Counted from the stretch's first letter, positions 1 through 8,194 are shown. The stretch is 34,672 nucleotides of DNA from Nitrospirota bacterium (GCA_014859105.1 JACUUX010000028.1:1-34672), one strand, 5' to 3'. Translations and numbers: made by a program. The notes: generated by a model from the sequence alone, not told the origin.

Positions 1-48
1 TCCCGACAAGCCCTGTTAGAAAGTTTATTTCTAACAGGGCAAGCGGGA
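1..48. repeat. Nested palindromic intergenic repeat
   Basis: CCCTGTTAGAAA (11-22) and TTTCTAACAGGG (28-39) form a perfect 12-bp stem around a 5-nt loop. An outer TCCCG (1-5) pairs with CGGGA (44-48). It lies downstream of the minus-strand YceI-like gene and may continue beyond the window edge. It resembles the short REP-like palindromes scattered through many genomes. It has no T-tract typical of an intrinsic terminator. Confidence 0.7.
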
Positions 49-140
49 ATGACGGGTTAGCGTATCAACTATTGGAACAGAGTTCGCTATGTATTTGAAG
101 GTATTAAATGCCCAACCTTTAATCCCGAAAATTGAGGTGG

Positions 141-665
141 TCAGGAAAGGTCAGCCTCAATATCAAGATTAATCTGAACATCCTTCCCTACCATGATACC
201 TCCACTTCCCAGAGCTACATTCCATGTCATTCCGAAGTCTTCACGGTTGAGCCTGGTTATCGCAGAAAAGCCCATAGTGGTCTCGTCATAAGGACTTTTC
301 TCCGGGCCGGTACATTCAACATCGAGGGCAACTGTTTTTGTTATCCCATGAATAGTTAACTCACCGATTACCCTGAACCTGGTTCCTACACCGGCCTCTA
401 CTTTTTTGCTCTTAAAGGTTATTTGCGGACATTTTTGAACATCGAAAAAGTCAGGGCTGCGGAGGTGGTCATCCCGTTTCTGAATTCCTGTATAAATGCC
501 GTTTGCATCTATCGATACCTCAACTGAAGCGTTATTAATATCATTAGGATCAAAGTGGATAATACCGTTTATTTTATTGAACTGGCCCCGCACATTTGCT
601 ACCATCATGTGACGGATGACAAAAGCCGCTACCGAATGATCGGGATCTATAACCCATTTAGGCAT
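141..665 (-). CDS. YceI-like polyisoprenoid-binding family protein
   Basis: 174 aa, the usual size of a single YceI domain (a lipocalin-like beta barrel that binds isoprenoid or other amphiphilic ligands). Recognisable family segments are the N-terminal WVIDPDHSVAAFVIRH, the central HLRSPDFFDV followed by PQITFKSKK, then FRVIGELTIHGITK, and a C-terminal GFSAITRLNREDFGM. No signal peptide is visible, so a cytoplasmic location is inferred, unlike periplasmic E. coli YceI. The ATG is preceded by GGGAGGT at good spacing. It sits about 100 bp downstream of trpS on the same strand. The physiological ligand cannot be read from sequence. Confidence 0.88.
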   Translation of the reverse strand: MPKWVIDPDHSVAAFVIRHMMVANVRGQFNKINGIIHFDPNDINNASVEVSIDANGIYTGIQKRDDHLRSPDFFDVQKCPQITFKSKKVEAGVGTRFRVIGELTIHGITKTVALDVECTGPEKSPYDETTMGFSAITRLNREDFGMTWNVALGSGGIMVGKDVQINLDIEADLS

Positions 666-764
666 AGTCTACCTCCCTGTCGAGAATTAAAAAATTTTTA
701 ATAATTGCACCATTTTAAATATTTACGGAACATAAATACGGACATAAGATACTTATATCAAAAA

Positions 765-1763
765 CTAATATAATCCGATTGCCTTGCGGACGAGTTGCAT
801 GGTATCGCCTGCAACCTTTTTGGCTTTATTTGTTCCTTTATCCACAATATCATTAAGAAGAAAGGTATTATTCATGAGTTCATTACGCTTTTTCCATATA
901 GGCTCAAGAGCTTTAAAGACATTCTTAATAAGGATTTTTTTACAATCAATACAGCCCATGCCTGCTGTCCTGCAACCTTTTGCCACCTCTTGTTGTTCTT
1001 CCTCAGAAGAGAAAATTTTGTGAAGATGAAACACAGGCGACAACTCAGGGGTCCCCGGGTCTGTCTTCTTAACCCTCGCAGGATCGGTTACCATTGTCTT
1101 TATTTTCTGCTCCACTACCTTTGGGTCATCAGAAAGATAAATAGCATTGTCATAGCTTTTTGACATCTTCCTTCCGTCTGTCCCGACTACTTTGGGAAAT
1201 TCTGTTAGCAAAGCCTCCGGTTCAGGGAAGACCTCCTTATAAAGGTAGTTGAATCTTCTGGCAATCTCCCTGCTTATCTCAAGGTGGGGAACCTGATCAA
1301 TGCCCACAGGCACATACTTTGCTCTGTATATTATAATATCAGCAGTCTGTAGCAGCGGATACCCAAGGAACCCGTATGTAGATAAATCTCTGTCCTGTAA
1401 TTCTATCTGTTTTTCTTTATAAGTGGGAACCCTTTCAAGCCAGCCGACAGGAGTTACCATTGAAAGTAGCAGATGAAGTTCTGCATGTTCGATAACCCTT
1501 GATTGTATAAATATAGTGCATTTTTCAGGGTCCAGGCCTGCTGCCAGAAAATTGATCAGGATATCTTTTGTATATTCTTTTATGGATGATGTATCTGCAT
1601 ATCCTGTCGTAAGACCATGCCAGTCTGCAACAAAATAATAACAATCATACTTGTCCTGAAGTTTCACCCAGTTCTGAAGGGCTCCCACAAGATTGCCAAG
1701 ATGTAATTTGCCGCTCGACTGCATACCGCTCAGTACACGTTCTTTATTCATATGTAAACTCAC
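765..1763 (-). CDS. trpS: Tryptophanyl-tRNA synthetase
   Basis: Class I aminoacyl-tRNA synthetase that charges tRNA-Trp. The HIGH-type motif is HLGN (residues 21-24) and the second signature is KMSKS (199-203). The 332-aa length is typical of bacterial TrpRS. The C-terminal part carries C263-x6-C270-x2-C273, the last three positions of the [4Fe-4S] motif known from Thermotoga maritima TrpRS; the region of the first cysteine holds Leu-Ser (240-241) instead. The start is ambiguous. The GTG at 1763 lies only 2 nt after GGAG, while an ATG at 1751 (MNKERV) is about 14 nt after it. It is the second gene after the M50 protease, a pairing common in bacteria, although scpA/scpB do not follow here. The cognate tRNA-Trp is at 34367-34443. 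Confidence 0.96.
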   Translation of the reverse strand: MSLHMNKERVLSGMQSSGKLHLGNLVGALQNWVKLQDKYDCYYFVADWHGLTTGYADTSSIKEYTKDILINFLAAGLDPEKCTIFIQSRVIEHAELHLLLSMVTPVGWLERVPTYKEKQIELQDRDLSTYGFLGYPLLQTADIIIYRAKYVPVGIDQVPHLEISREIARRFNYLYKEVFPEPEALLTEFPKVVGTDGRKMSKSYDNAIYLSDDPKVVEQKIKTMVTDPARVKKTDPGTPELSPVFHLHKIFSSEEEQQEVAKGCRTAGMGCIDCKKILIKNVFKALEPIWKKRNELMNNTFLLNDIVDKGTNKAKKVAGDTMQLVRKAIGLY

Positions 1764-1798
1764 AACTCCTGACTTTTTTTATATATCTAACCATTATT

Positions 1799-2467
1799 CT
1801 AAAATAATTGCAGAATACGCAAAAAGAGATTTACCAGGGGAACAACAAAATAATGGGCTATTCCCGTAAAAATCAATAAAATAACAATTAAAAACCCAAA
1901 CGGTTCTATCCTGCTGAATGAGATAGCATGCTTGTATGGAAGGATACCTACTAAAACCCTGCCCCCGTCAAGCGGAGGGATCGGAATCATATTGAATGCT
2001 GCAAGCACTACGTTAATTACAACACTGGCTTTGAAGATCATTATTAACGGTATCATCACGGTTGAACTAATTGTCTCAGGCAAAATAAGTGCTAAAGGCA
2101 GAAGGAAAAATTTTAGAATTATAATGCTTGCAAATGAAAGCATTATATTCGTTACAGGACCTGCAGCTGCCGAGATAGCCATGTCTCTTCTGGGGTGTTT
2201 GAAATTCATCGGATTTATGGGGACCGGTTTTGCATATCCAAAGACAAACTGGCCATTTGTAAATATGATAAGCATTAGGGGCATCAGTACTGTTCCGATA
2301 GGATCAATATGGGCAAGTGGATTCAATGTAAGCCTGCCCATCATCTTGGCTGTCGGGTCACCCAATTTGTTTGCTACAAAGCCATGCGAAAGCTCATGAA
2401 ATGTAATAGCTATTAGAATTGGAAATGCTGATATAATTATATGTCTTGCAATACTTGAAAATTCCAA
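1799..2467 (-). CDS. Site-2 protease family (M50) membrane metalloprotease
   Basis: 222-aa polytopic membrane protein of the small M50 / SpoIVFB-like group. The zinc site is HELSH (H24, E25, H28) in the first hydrophobic segment. The second conserved block is NMIPIPPLDGG, with D167 as the third ligand. About five hydrophobic segments are seen. There is no PDZ domain, so this is not the RseP type. The start is a TTG preceded by GAAGGAA; no better in-frame start is evident. It is immediately upstream of trpS on the same strand (about 35 bp apart) and probably co-transcribed with it. The substrate is unknown. Confidence 0.93.
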   Translation of the reverse strand: MEFSSIARHIIISAFPILIAITFHELSHGFVANKLGDPTAKMMGRLTLNPLAHIDPIGTVLMPLMLIIFTNGQFVFGYAKPVPINPMNFKHPRRDMAISAAAGPVTNIMLSFASIIILKFFLLPLALILPETISSTVMIPLIMIFKASVVINVVLAAFNMIPIPPLDGGRVLVGILPYKHAISFSRIEPFGFLIVILLIFTGIAHYFVVPLVNLFLRILQLF

Positions 2468-2570
2468 AAATGTTTATTCCTTCAAATAAATAAGTGATCA
2501 TAATACTTAACCCAATAATGCATTTCCGGGTTAAATCAACTCCGTAAAATATACTTTGTATAAAAAACTA

Positions 2571-2600
2571 TTGTCAAGATATTGTAAGGCATTATATAAT
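2571..2600 (+). promoter_or_regulatory. Sigma-70-like promoter for the kdsB operon
   Basis: -35 TTGTCA (2571-2576) and a consensus -10 TATAAT (2595-2600) are separated by 18 nt. The expected transcription start near 2606-2608 is only 6-8 nt before the kdsB ATG at 2614, and no Shine-Dalgarno sequence is present. Confidence 0.65.
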
Positions 2601-2613
2601 AAAAATAAACTGA

Positions 2614-3369
2614 ATGACTTCTGTAGTCATAATTCCCGCCCGTTATGATTCGACCCGTTTTCCGGGAAAACCCCTTTATCTCCTTAAGGGAATGCCTTTA
2701 ATACAGCATGTTTATGAAAACTCCAAACTGTCACGTCTTGCGGACGATGTGATTGTGGCAACTGATAGTGAAGATATATTTGAGAAAGTGCATTTATTCG
2801 GTGGCAAGGCGGTAATGACCGATAAAAAACATCCTTCCGGAACAGATAGAGTAGCTGAAGTCGCTGGATCTGTCAATTATGATATAATTGTAAACGTGCA
2901 GGCTGATGAACCCCTCATACGTCCTCAAATGATTGATGATGTTATTACCATCCTTGATGATGAAAGAGCCTCTATAGGAACTCTTGTAAAGAAAATCGGA
3001 GACCCTCTTGAAATAACCGACCCAAACATAGTTAAAGTCGTTTTTGATAAAGAGGGATTTGCAATTTATTTTTCAAGAGCCCCGATACCATATCATCGGG
3101 ATGAATGGGAAATTCGAAATTCAAAATTCAAAATTCGAAATTTCAATTGTTATAAGCATATAGGTATTTATAGCTACAGGAGAGAAATCCTCCTTTCATT
3201 CGCAGGAATGCAGCCCGCAGAACTGGAGCAGATAGAAAAGCTTGAGCAGCTGCGTGCCCTTGAAAACGGGCTGAAGATCAAAACAAAAGAGACGTATTTC
3301 GAAATATACGGGGTTGATACCCCTGAAGATCTGGAGAAGGTGAAAAAATGTCTAAGTACATCTTTGTAA
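2614..3369 (+). CDS. kdsB: 3-deoxy-manno-octulosonate cytidylyltransferase (CMP-KDO synthetase)
   Basis: Activates KDO with CTP to CMP-KDO for lipid A/LPS inner-core assembly. It begins with the nucleotidyltransferase signature [18 protein letters not shown] and has NVQADEPLI (metal/CTP site), SRAPIPY and HIGIYSYR, with [16 protein letters not shown] in the C-terminal half. 251 aa, against about 248 for E. coli KdsB. The loop between RAPIPY and HIGIY is encoded by a 7-bp tandem repeat (3111-3145) and is unlike the rest of the protein. Its last 22 bp overlap the start of pyrG, indicating coupled expression. There is no clear ribosome-binding site, consistent with a nearly leaderless mRNA. Confidence 0.97.
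   Translation: MTSVVIIPARYDSTRFPGKPLYLLKGMPLIQHVYENSKLSRLADDVIVATDSEDIFEKVHLFGGKAVMTDKKHPSGTDRVAEVAGSVNYDIIVNVQADEPLIRPQMIDDVITILDDERASIGTLVKKIGDPLEITDPNIVKVVFDKEGFAIYFSRAPIPYHRDEWEIRNSKFKIRNFNCYKHIGIYSYRREILLSFAGMQPAELEQIEKLEQLRALENGLKIKTKETYFEIYGVDTPEDLEKVKKCLSTSL
3111..3145 (+). repeat. Heptamer tandem repeat inside kdsB
   Basis: Four copies of AATTCRA (AATTCGA, AATTCAA, AATTCAA, AATTCGA) plus a degenerate fifth (AATTTCA), all within the coding frame. They encode the variable loop [13 protein letters not shown]. The same heptamer family, in another rotation on the opposite strand, occurs at 33594-33621. Confidence 0.85.
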
Positions 3370-5015
3370 CAGGTGGTGTTGTTTCAGCACTGGGCAAAGG
3401 GATTGCAGCAGCTGCTACCGGTGCTCTCCTGGAGGCAAAAGGTTTGAAAGTCACACTCCAGAAATTAGACCCCTATATAAATGTTGATCCCGGGACATTG
3501 AGTCCGTTTCAACATGGTGAGGTATTTGTCACGGATGACGGTGCAGAAACAGATCTCGACCTCGGGCACTACGAAAGGTTTACTTCAATAAGGACATCGC
3601 AGGTTAACAACTATACAACAGGGAAGATTTATTACAATGTAATAACAAAAGAGAGACAGGGTGAATATTTGGGAGAGACGGTTCAGGTTATCCCTCATAT
3701 AACAGACGAGATTAAGAGTGCAATAAAAACTGTAAGCGACGACTATGATGTAGCAATTGTAGAGATCGGGGGAACCATCGGAGATATCGAAAGCCTTCCA
3801 TTCCTTGAGGCCATAAGACAGTTGCGGTATGACGTGGGGAGAGAAAATGTACTTTATATGCATCTTACACTCATTCCTTATGTGAAAACAGCAGGTGAAC
3901 TCAAGACAAAGCCAACTCAGCACAGCGTCAAGGAGTTCAGGGAAATAGGTATTCAGCCTGACATACTTTTATGCAGGACTGAAATCTCCCTTCCTCCTGA
4001 TTCAAAAAAGAAAATAGCCATTCACTGCAACCTTGACATAGATGCGGTTATTTCAGCAAGGGATGTTGAAACCATTTATGAAGTTCCTCTCATATTGCAT
4101 AATGAAGGGCTTGATAATCTTATTGACAGGAAGCTCAACCTGAACAGGAGCGAACCGGACCTCTCACTCTGGAAAGATATAGTAAGGAAGATAAAGGAAC
4201 CCAGAAATGAGGTCAATATAGCAATAGTTGGAAAATACACAGGGCTGAAGGACTCTTATAAGAGCCTCATGGAGGCCCTTATCCATGGGGGGATCGCCAA
4301 TGATGCCCGTGTTAACCTGCAGTGGATTGATTCTGAAGAAATAGAAGTTCAGGGACCTGAAAGGTATTTATCGGATGCTGATGGAATTCTTGTACCTGGA
4401 GGATTCGGCTACAGGGGAATTGAAGGGAAGGTAAGGGCTGTAAGATACGCACGTGAGAAAAAGATACCGTACTTCGGGATATGTCTTGGAATGCAGTGTG
4501 CAGTGATAGAGTTTGCAAGGAATCTCTGCGGTCTATCTGCTAACAGCACAGAATTTGATTTAAATACAAAAGACCCTGTCATCTATCTTATGGAAAGATG
4601 GTATGACTTCAGAAGAGGAAAGATAGAGGAACGCACAGAGAACTCGCATAAAGGCGGTACTATGAGGCTCGGTGCATATCCATGCATACTTCAAGAAGAT
4701 ACCCATGCCTCAGGGGCATACGGTGTTAAAGAGATTTCAGAGAGACACAGACACAGGTATGAATTTAATAATGCTTACAGGGACATCCTCAAAAGGCACG
4801 GGTTAAGGATCAGCGGCTTAAGTCCTGACGGTGAGCTTGTAGAGATAATTGAGATTGAAGATCATCCATGGTTCCTCGGATGTCAGTTCCACCCCGAGTT
4901 TAAATCAAGGCCTACTGACCCGCATCCTTTATTCAGGGCATTCATTGCAGCGTCTATTAGAGAAAAAAGATCCTTGTTCCCTTATGTGGCTATTAATACA
5001 GAAGAAAGAAAGTAG
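3348..5015 (+). CDS. pyrG: CTP synthase
   Basis: Makes CTP from UTP, ATP and glutamine. The N-terminal synthetase domain (about 1-270) starts [14 protein letters not shown] and has GGTIGDIES (141-149). The C-terminal class I glutamine amidotransferase domain has VPGGFGYRG, nucleophile C379 in GICLGMQ, and the His-Glu pair in FHPEF. 555 aa, close to E. coli PyrG, with the nucleophile at the same number. Its ATG lies inside the end of kdsB (22-bp overlap). Its product CTP is the co-substrate of KdsB, so the operon couples CTP supply with KDO activation. kdsA follows 13 bp downstream. Confidence 0.98.
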   Translation: MSKYIFVTGGVVSALGKGIAAAATGALLEAKGLKVTLQKLDPYINVDPGTLSPFQHGEVFVTDDGAETDLDLGHYERFTSIRTSQVNNYTTGKIYYNVITKERQGEYLGETVQVIPHITDEIKSAIKTVSDDYDVAIVEIGGTIGDIESLPFLEAIRQLRYDVGRENVLYMHLTLIPYVKTAGELKTKPTQHSVKEFREIGIQPDILLCRTEISLPPDSKKKIAIHCNLDIDAVISARDVETIYEVPLILHNEGLDNLIDRKLNLNRSEPDLSLWKDIVRKIKEPRNEVNIAIVGKYTGLKDSYKSLMEALIHGGIANDARVNLQWIDSEEIEVQGPERYLSDADGILVPGGFGYRGIEGKVRAVRYAREKKIPYFGICLGMQCAVIEFARNLCGLSANSTEFDLNTKDPVIYLMERWYDFRRGKIEERTENSHKGGTMRLGAYPCILQEDTHASGAYGVKEISERHRHRYEFNNAYRDILKRHGLRISGLSPDGELVEIIEIEDHPWFLGCQFHPEFKSRPTDPHPLFRAFIAASIREKRSLFPYVAINTEERK

Positions 5016-5028
5016 GGGTGCTTAAAGA

Positions 5029-5853
5029 TTGACAGGGGAAATAAATATATCAGACATAAAGTTTGGTGGAAACAATTCACTTTTAATTATCGCAGGCCCA
5101 TGCGTTATCGAAAACGAGGATATTGTATTTTATACTGCAGAGACTCTGAAAAAAATATGTAATAAAACCGGCCTTCCACTTTTATTCAAGAGTTCATATG
5201 ACAAGGCAAACAGGACGTCTCTGTCTTCATTCAGAGGACCGGGTTTGAATAAAGGTTTAAGGATACTTTCTGATGTGAGGAGCAAATTCAATATCCCGGT
5301 TATCTCTGATGTGCACACAGTCGAAGAAGTCAAACCTGCCTCAGATGTCCTTGACGCCCTCCAGATCCCTGCTTTTTTATGCAGGCAGACTGATTTAATT
5401 ATTACAGCATCGAATACAGGCAAACCTGTAAATATCAAGAAAGGGCAGTTTTTTGCCCCATGGGATGTAAAGAATATTATTGATAAATTTATTTCAACAG
5501 GGAATGAAAACCTGTTTATTACAGAGAGAGGTACATCTTTCGGATATAATAATCTTGTTGTGGATTTCAGGGGATTTCCAGTTATGCGGTCTTTTGGATA
5601 CCCCGTTGTTTTCGATGTTACTCACAGCCTTCAGCTTCCAGGTGGAATGGGAAAAAGCTCGGGCGGGCAGAGGGAGTTTGCAGCACCACTGGCAAGAGCA
5701 GCAGTTGCAGCAGGCATTGACGGCCTCTTTATGGAAGTTCATCCAGAGCCGGATAAGGCATTATGTGATGGTCCTAACATGATAAAGCTGGATGAATTGG
5801 AGAAAATACTTTTCAATGTTAAGGCTATCAGTGAATTACTAAAAAATAATTAA
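5029..5853 (+). CDS. kdsA: 3-deoxy-8-phosphooctulonate synthase (KDO8P synthase), metal-dependent type
   Basis: Condenses phosphoenolpyruvate with arabinose 5-phosphate to KDO 8-phosphate. Conserved blocks are IIAGPCVIE, FKSSYDKANR, IPAFLCRQTDL, KKGQFFAPWD, FITERGTSFGYNNLVVD and THSLQLPGG. C25 in AGPCVIE, where E. coli KdsA has Asn, marks the metal-dependent class known from Aquifex. The other expected ligands are His in THSLQ, Glu in MEVHPEP and Asp in LCDGP. 274 aa is normal. The start is a TTG 13 bp after pyrG, with a GGGGTG upstream as ribosome-binding site. It sits between pyrG and kdsD. Confidence 0.97.
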   Translation: MTGEINISDIKFGGNNSLLIIAGPCVIENEDIVFYTAETLKKICNKTGLPLLFKSSYDKANRTSLSSFRGPGLNKGLRILSDVRSKFNIPVISDVHTVEEVKPASDVLDALQIPAFLCRQTDLIITASNTGKPVNIKKGQFFAPWDVKNIIDKFISTGNENLFITERGTSFGYNNLVVDFRGFPVMRSFGYPVVFDVTHSLQLPGGMGKSSGGQREFAAPLARAAVAAGIDGLFMEVHPEPDKALCDGPNMIKLDELEKILFNVKAISELLKNN

Positions 5854-5875
5854 AATTATTTAAATAGTAATATAT

Positions 5876-6844
5876 ATGGAAAACATTCTTGACATAGCAA
5901 GGAAGGTTTTAAAGACAGAAGCAGAAGCCGTTTATTCATTGATTGAGAAACTCAACAGCAATTTCGAAAAGGCAGTTGAGATTATTTATGGAAGCAAGGG
6001 CAGGGTTGTTGTCATCGGTATGGGCAAGTCAGGGCTTATAGGAAGGAAGACCGCAGCAACACTTGCGTCAACCGGCACACCTGCATTTTTTCTCCATCCT
6101 GCAGAGGCAAGTCATGGAGACCTTGGAATGGTCACGTCACATGATGTTATCATTGCGATTTCTAATAGTGGTGAGACAGAGGAAATTCTTGGTCTTATAC
6201 CCTTTTTGAAAAGATATAATGTCAGAATAATCTCTATAACAGGAAACCAGAATTCCACACTTTCAAAATCAGCCGATGTCATCCTTGATGTATCAGTTAA
6301 AGAAGAAGCATGTCCTATAGCTTTTGTTCCGACAGCGTCCACAACAGCAGCCATGGCAATGGGTGACGCCCTTGCAGTTGCCCTGCTTTTAAAAAGAGGA
6401 TTAAAAGAAGAGGACTTTGCCTTCTTCCACCCCAGGGGAAGCATTGGTAAAAAACTTTTAATAAAAGTAAAAGACCTCATGCATACAGGTGAGAATCTAC
6501 CAGTGGTTAAACCTGATATCCCCATGTCAAAAGCTTTGATAGAGATGTCCTCAAAGAGGCTCGGTCACACTATTATCGCAGACTCAGAAGGTAAAGTTGC
6601 AGGGATAATAACAGACGGAGATGTCAGGAGGGGACTGGAAAAATGGGGTGGAAAACTTTTTGAGATGACCGCCGGTGAAGTGATGACAAAAAACCCTAAG
6701 ACAATATCCGGAGATGAGCTTGCTGCGAAGTCATTATCCATTATGGAAAGCTATTCCATAACAGCTCTCGTCGTATCAGATGAAGAAGGAAAACCCATCG
6801 GTATCATTCACTTGCATGATATCCTGAAGCAGGGAATAGTTTAA
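5876..6844 (+). CDS. kdsD: Arabinose-5-phosphate isomerase (KpsF/GutQ family)
   Basis: Interconverts ribulose 5-phosphate and arabinose 5-phosphate, the substrate of KdsA. An N-terminal SIS sugar-isomerase domain (about 35-170) has VIGMGKSGLIG, the catalytic His in EASHGDLG (H80) and SNSGET (96-101). Two CBS domains follow (about 205-262 and 272-322), with GIITDGDVRRG and a terminal GIIHLHDILKQG. 322 aa is standard. It is the last gene of the kdsB-pyrG-kdsA-kdsD run. The phosphatase kdsC, often adjacent, is not in this window. Confidence 0.97.
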   Translation: MENILDIARKVLKTEAEAVYSLIEKLNSNFEKAVEIIYGSKGRVVVIGMGKSGLIGRKTAATLASTGTPAFFLHPAEASHGDLGMVTSHDVIIAISNSGETEEILGLIPFLKRYNVRIISITGNQNSTLSKSADVILDVSVKEEACPIAFVPTASTTAAMAMGDALAVALLLKRGLKEEDFAFFHPRGSIGKKLLIKVKDLMHTGENLPVVKPDIPMSKALIEMSSKRLGHTIIADSEGKVAGIITDGDVRRGLEKWGGKLFEMTAGEVMTKNPKTISGDELAAKSLSIMESYSITALVVSDEEGKPIGIIHLHDILKQGIV

Positions 6845-6893
6845 CCCGGTTAATGCAGGCGATATAGCCCATTCTATTCATAAATCTTACCGA

Positions 6894-7056
6894 GTATTGA
6901 CAGGATATAGTATTTGAGCGGCTTTATTTTGCCGATATTCAAGTAACCCCCCTTCATCCCCCCTTAATAAGGGGGGAATATAAGGGGGGTGAGGCAAAAT
7001 ACCTCGGAGGTCGAAGACCGAGAATGAGTGAAAATACTATGTTCCGTCTTGATAGT
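6894..7056. repeat. MITE-like composite element with imperfect terminal inverted repeats
   Basis: The left arm (about 6898-6917, GACAGGATATAGTATTT) is imperfectly complementary to the right arm (about 7033-7052), whose reverse complement reads GACGGAACATAGTATTT. Inside are a C-run/G-run hairpin (6947-6989) and a 64-bp block (6991-7054) that recurs at 20676-20739. It carries no coding sequence and lies between the 3' ends of kdsD and the 190-aa gene. Confidence 0.6.
6947..6989. repeat. Double C6/G6 hairpin
   Basis: Runs of six C at 6947-6952 and 6958-6963 face runs of six G at 6971-6976 and 6984-6989, each flanked by TT/AA, giving a two-step stem around TTAATAA. No T-tract follows on the plus strand, so it is not a classical terminator for kdsD, though it could stall or protect RNA. 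Similar C/G-run palindromes are common dispersed repeats. Confidence 0.75.
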
Positions 7057-7080
7057 GTAAGATTAATCTGGGATGGGGAA

Positions 7081-7653
7081 TTATTCGATTGTAATGCCAT
7101 ATCGTGATGTGAGTTGTACCAATTCCTTATAACTGGTTTCAATGTTAGCAGAATAATACTTCTCATTGCAGACTTCACAAAGAAACCCGCTTACGGAAAA
7201 TGACTCTGAGAAGTGATAGGCTGCCCAGCCTATTGCGAAAGGTTCCGAGCTAAGCTGAACAATCTGTTTGCACATGCAGCAGATGCCCATATTAATAGAA
7301 ACCGGATAAGCATATTGGGCCCTGTATCCGAGTTCATGCTTCTGGATTACTCCCCAGAGGTTTACTTTTCCTAAAAAAGAGCCCCGATAACAACAACGGT
7401 CGAGATTTTCGAGTGCATTGCGAGAAGTTTTATAGGCATATATACCACACTTAGAATGAGTTTCTGGAGGAACTCCGGTTTGACTTACTCCTTTAGATAC
7501 ACGCTGCGCTTCAAATTTTTCCTTTGGCGGCCATAAGTCATTCCGAATAACTGATTTAAGCCACAGGTTGCCGTCTTTTGGGCTTTTCCTGATTTTCCAG
7601 AACCGCCATCCAGTAACCGGAGTCACATAATCAGGAGCTACAGACTCCTTCAC
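7081..7653 (-). CDS. Uncharacterised conserved protein with C-terminal zinc-ribbon-like cysteines
   Basis: 190 aa, not assigned to a named function. Features seen are an opening APDYVTPVTGWRFWKI, a central CGIYAYKTSRNAL, then LWGVIQKHELGYRAQYAYP, and a C-terminal pair CCMC...CEVC that could bind zinc. The Trp-rich opening with a CGIYAYK core recalls a family of hypothetical proteins I know mainly from actinobacteria; this is from memory and not certain. The start is a GTG at 7653, 5 nt after the stop of the small gene at 7659-7787. A GGAGGT lies 15 nt upstream inside that gene, so translation is probably coupled. Confidence 0.75.
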   Translation of the reverse strand: MKESVAPDYVTPVTGWRFWKIRKSPKDGNLWLKSVIRNDLWPPKEKFEAQRVSKGVSQTGVPPETHSKCGIYAYKTSRNALENLDRCCYRGSFLGKVNLWGVIQKHELGYRAQYAYPVSINMGICCMCKQIVQLSSEPFAIGWAAYHFSESFSVSGFLCEVCNEKYYSANIETSYKELVQLTSRYGITIE

Positions 7654-7658
7654 TTCTT

Positions 7659-7787
7659 TTATGGTGACACCTCCAGAGGTTCTGTTGCAGGTTTTTCCGG
7701 AACCTTTTGTGGTGTCTTTTCCACAGGCAGTGGTTCCTCAATAGGTTCCGCCACTATTGTTTTTTCAAATTCTCCAATCCTGCTCAT
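7659..7787 (-). CDS. Small acidic Pro/Glu-rich protein (42 aa)
   Basis: Begins MSRIGEFEKTIVAEPIEEP and continues with alternating Pro, Glu, Val and Lys, ending PLEVSP. It has its own strong ribosome-binding site (AAAGGAG, 7 nt before the ATG) and ends 5 nt before the GTG of the 190-aa gene. It looks disordered, with no membrane segment or signal. I believe similar short Glu/Pro-rich peptides accompany relatives of the 190-aa protein, but that is inference. Function unknown. Confidence 0.65.
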   Translation of the reverse strand: MSRIGEFEKTIVAEPIEEPLPVEKTPQKVPEKPATEPLEVSP

Positions 7788-7826
7788 AATTGCTCTCCTT
7801 TAAAATGTCCTCTTTTTAAGTATTTG

Positions 7827-7845
7827 GCTAAACTCAAGGTTTAGC
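7827..7845 (-). terminator. Hairpin after the FmdB-like gene
   Basis: GCTAAAC (7827-7833) and GTTTAGC (7839-7845) form a perfect 7-bp stem with a 5-nt loop, 14 nt beyond the stop of the zinc-ribbon gene on the minus strand. Only a weak AT-rich tail follows, so it may be a poor terminator or an mRNA-processing hairpin. Confidence 0.4.
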
Positions 7846-7858
7846 AGAAAGAAGGCCT

Positions 7859-8065
7859 TCAACCACCTCCACCGAATCCTGAGGACGAACCACCAGATGA
7901 ATTTCCCGGATTAACCGAACAGGAACAGCTAAATGATGAAAGCTTCTTTTGAACATCTTTTGAGCCACATTTGGGACAGGTAATATCCCTTTTTGGCGCG
8001 CTGCTCCACAGAAGGAGAGAAAAAATTTCGTTACAGTTAGTGCAGATATATTCATATATTGGCAT
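7859..8065 (-). CDS. FmdB-family zinc ribbon protein
   Basis: 68 aa. MPIYEYICTNC is the FmdB signature. Two knuckles, CTNC and CPKCG, form the zinc ribbon, and a Ser/Gly-rich tail (SSGGSSSGFGGGG) follows. Family members are putative regulatory proteins of unknown biochemical role. The ATG at 8065 is chosen because AGGGGT lies just upstream and the family begins MPxYEY; an in-frame extension of 25 residues further upstream has no family resemblance. Confidence 0.9.
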   Translation of the reverse strand: MPIYEYICTNCNEIFSLLLWSSAPKRDITCPKCGSKDVQKKLSSFSCSCSVNPGNSSGGSSSGFGGGG

Positions 8066-8194
8066 TTTATACCCCTGAAAATTTGTATTTTTTATATATT
8101 TAATTTTATTATTTTGTATTAATATGAAATTACATGTCAAGTTTTTTGAACTTTCGGTGTTGGGTGTTTTTATTGTTATTAGTTTTTTTTAAAA

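Noticed and set aside
6947-6989. C6/G6 hairpin as the rho-independent terminator of kdsD
   Set aside because: There is no U-tract on either side, and the hairpin is 100 nt from the stop within a repeat element.
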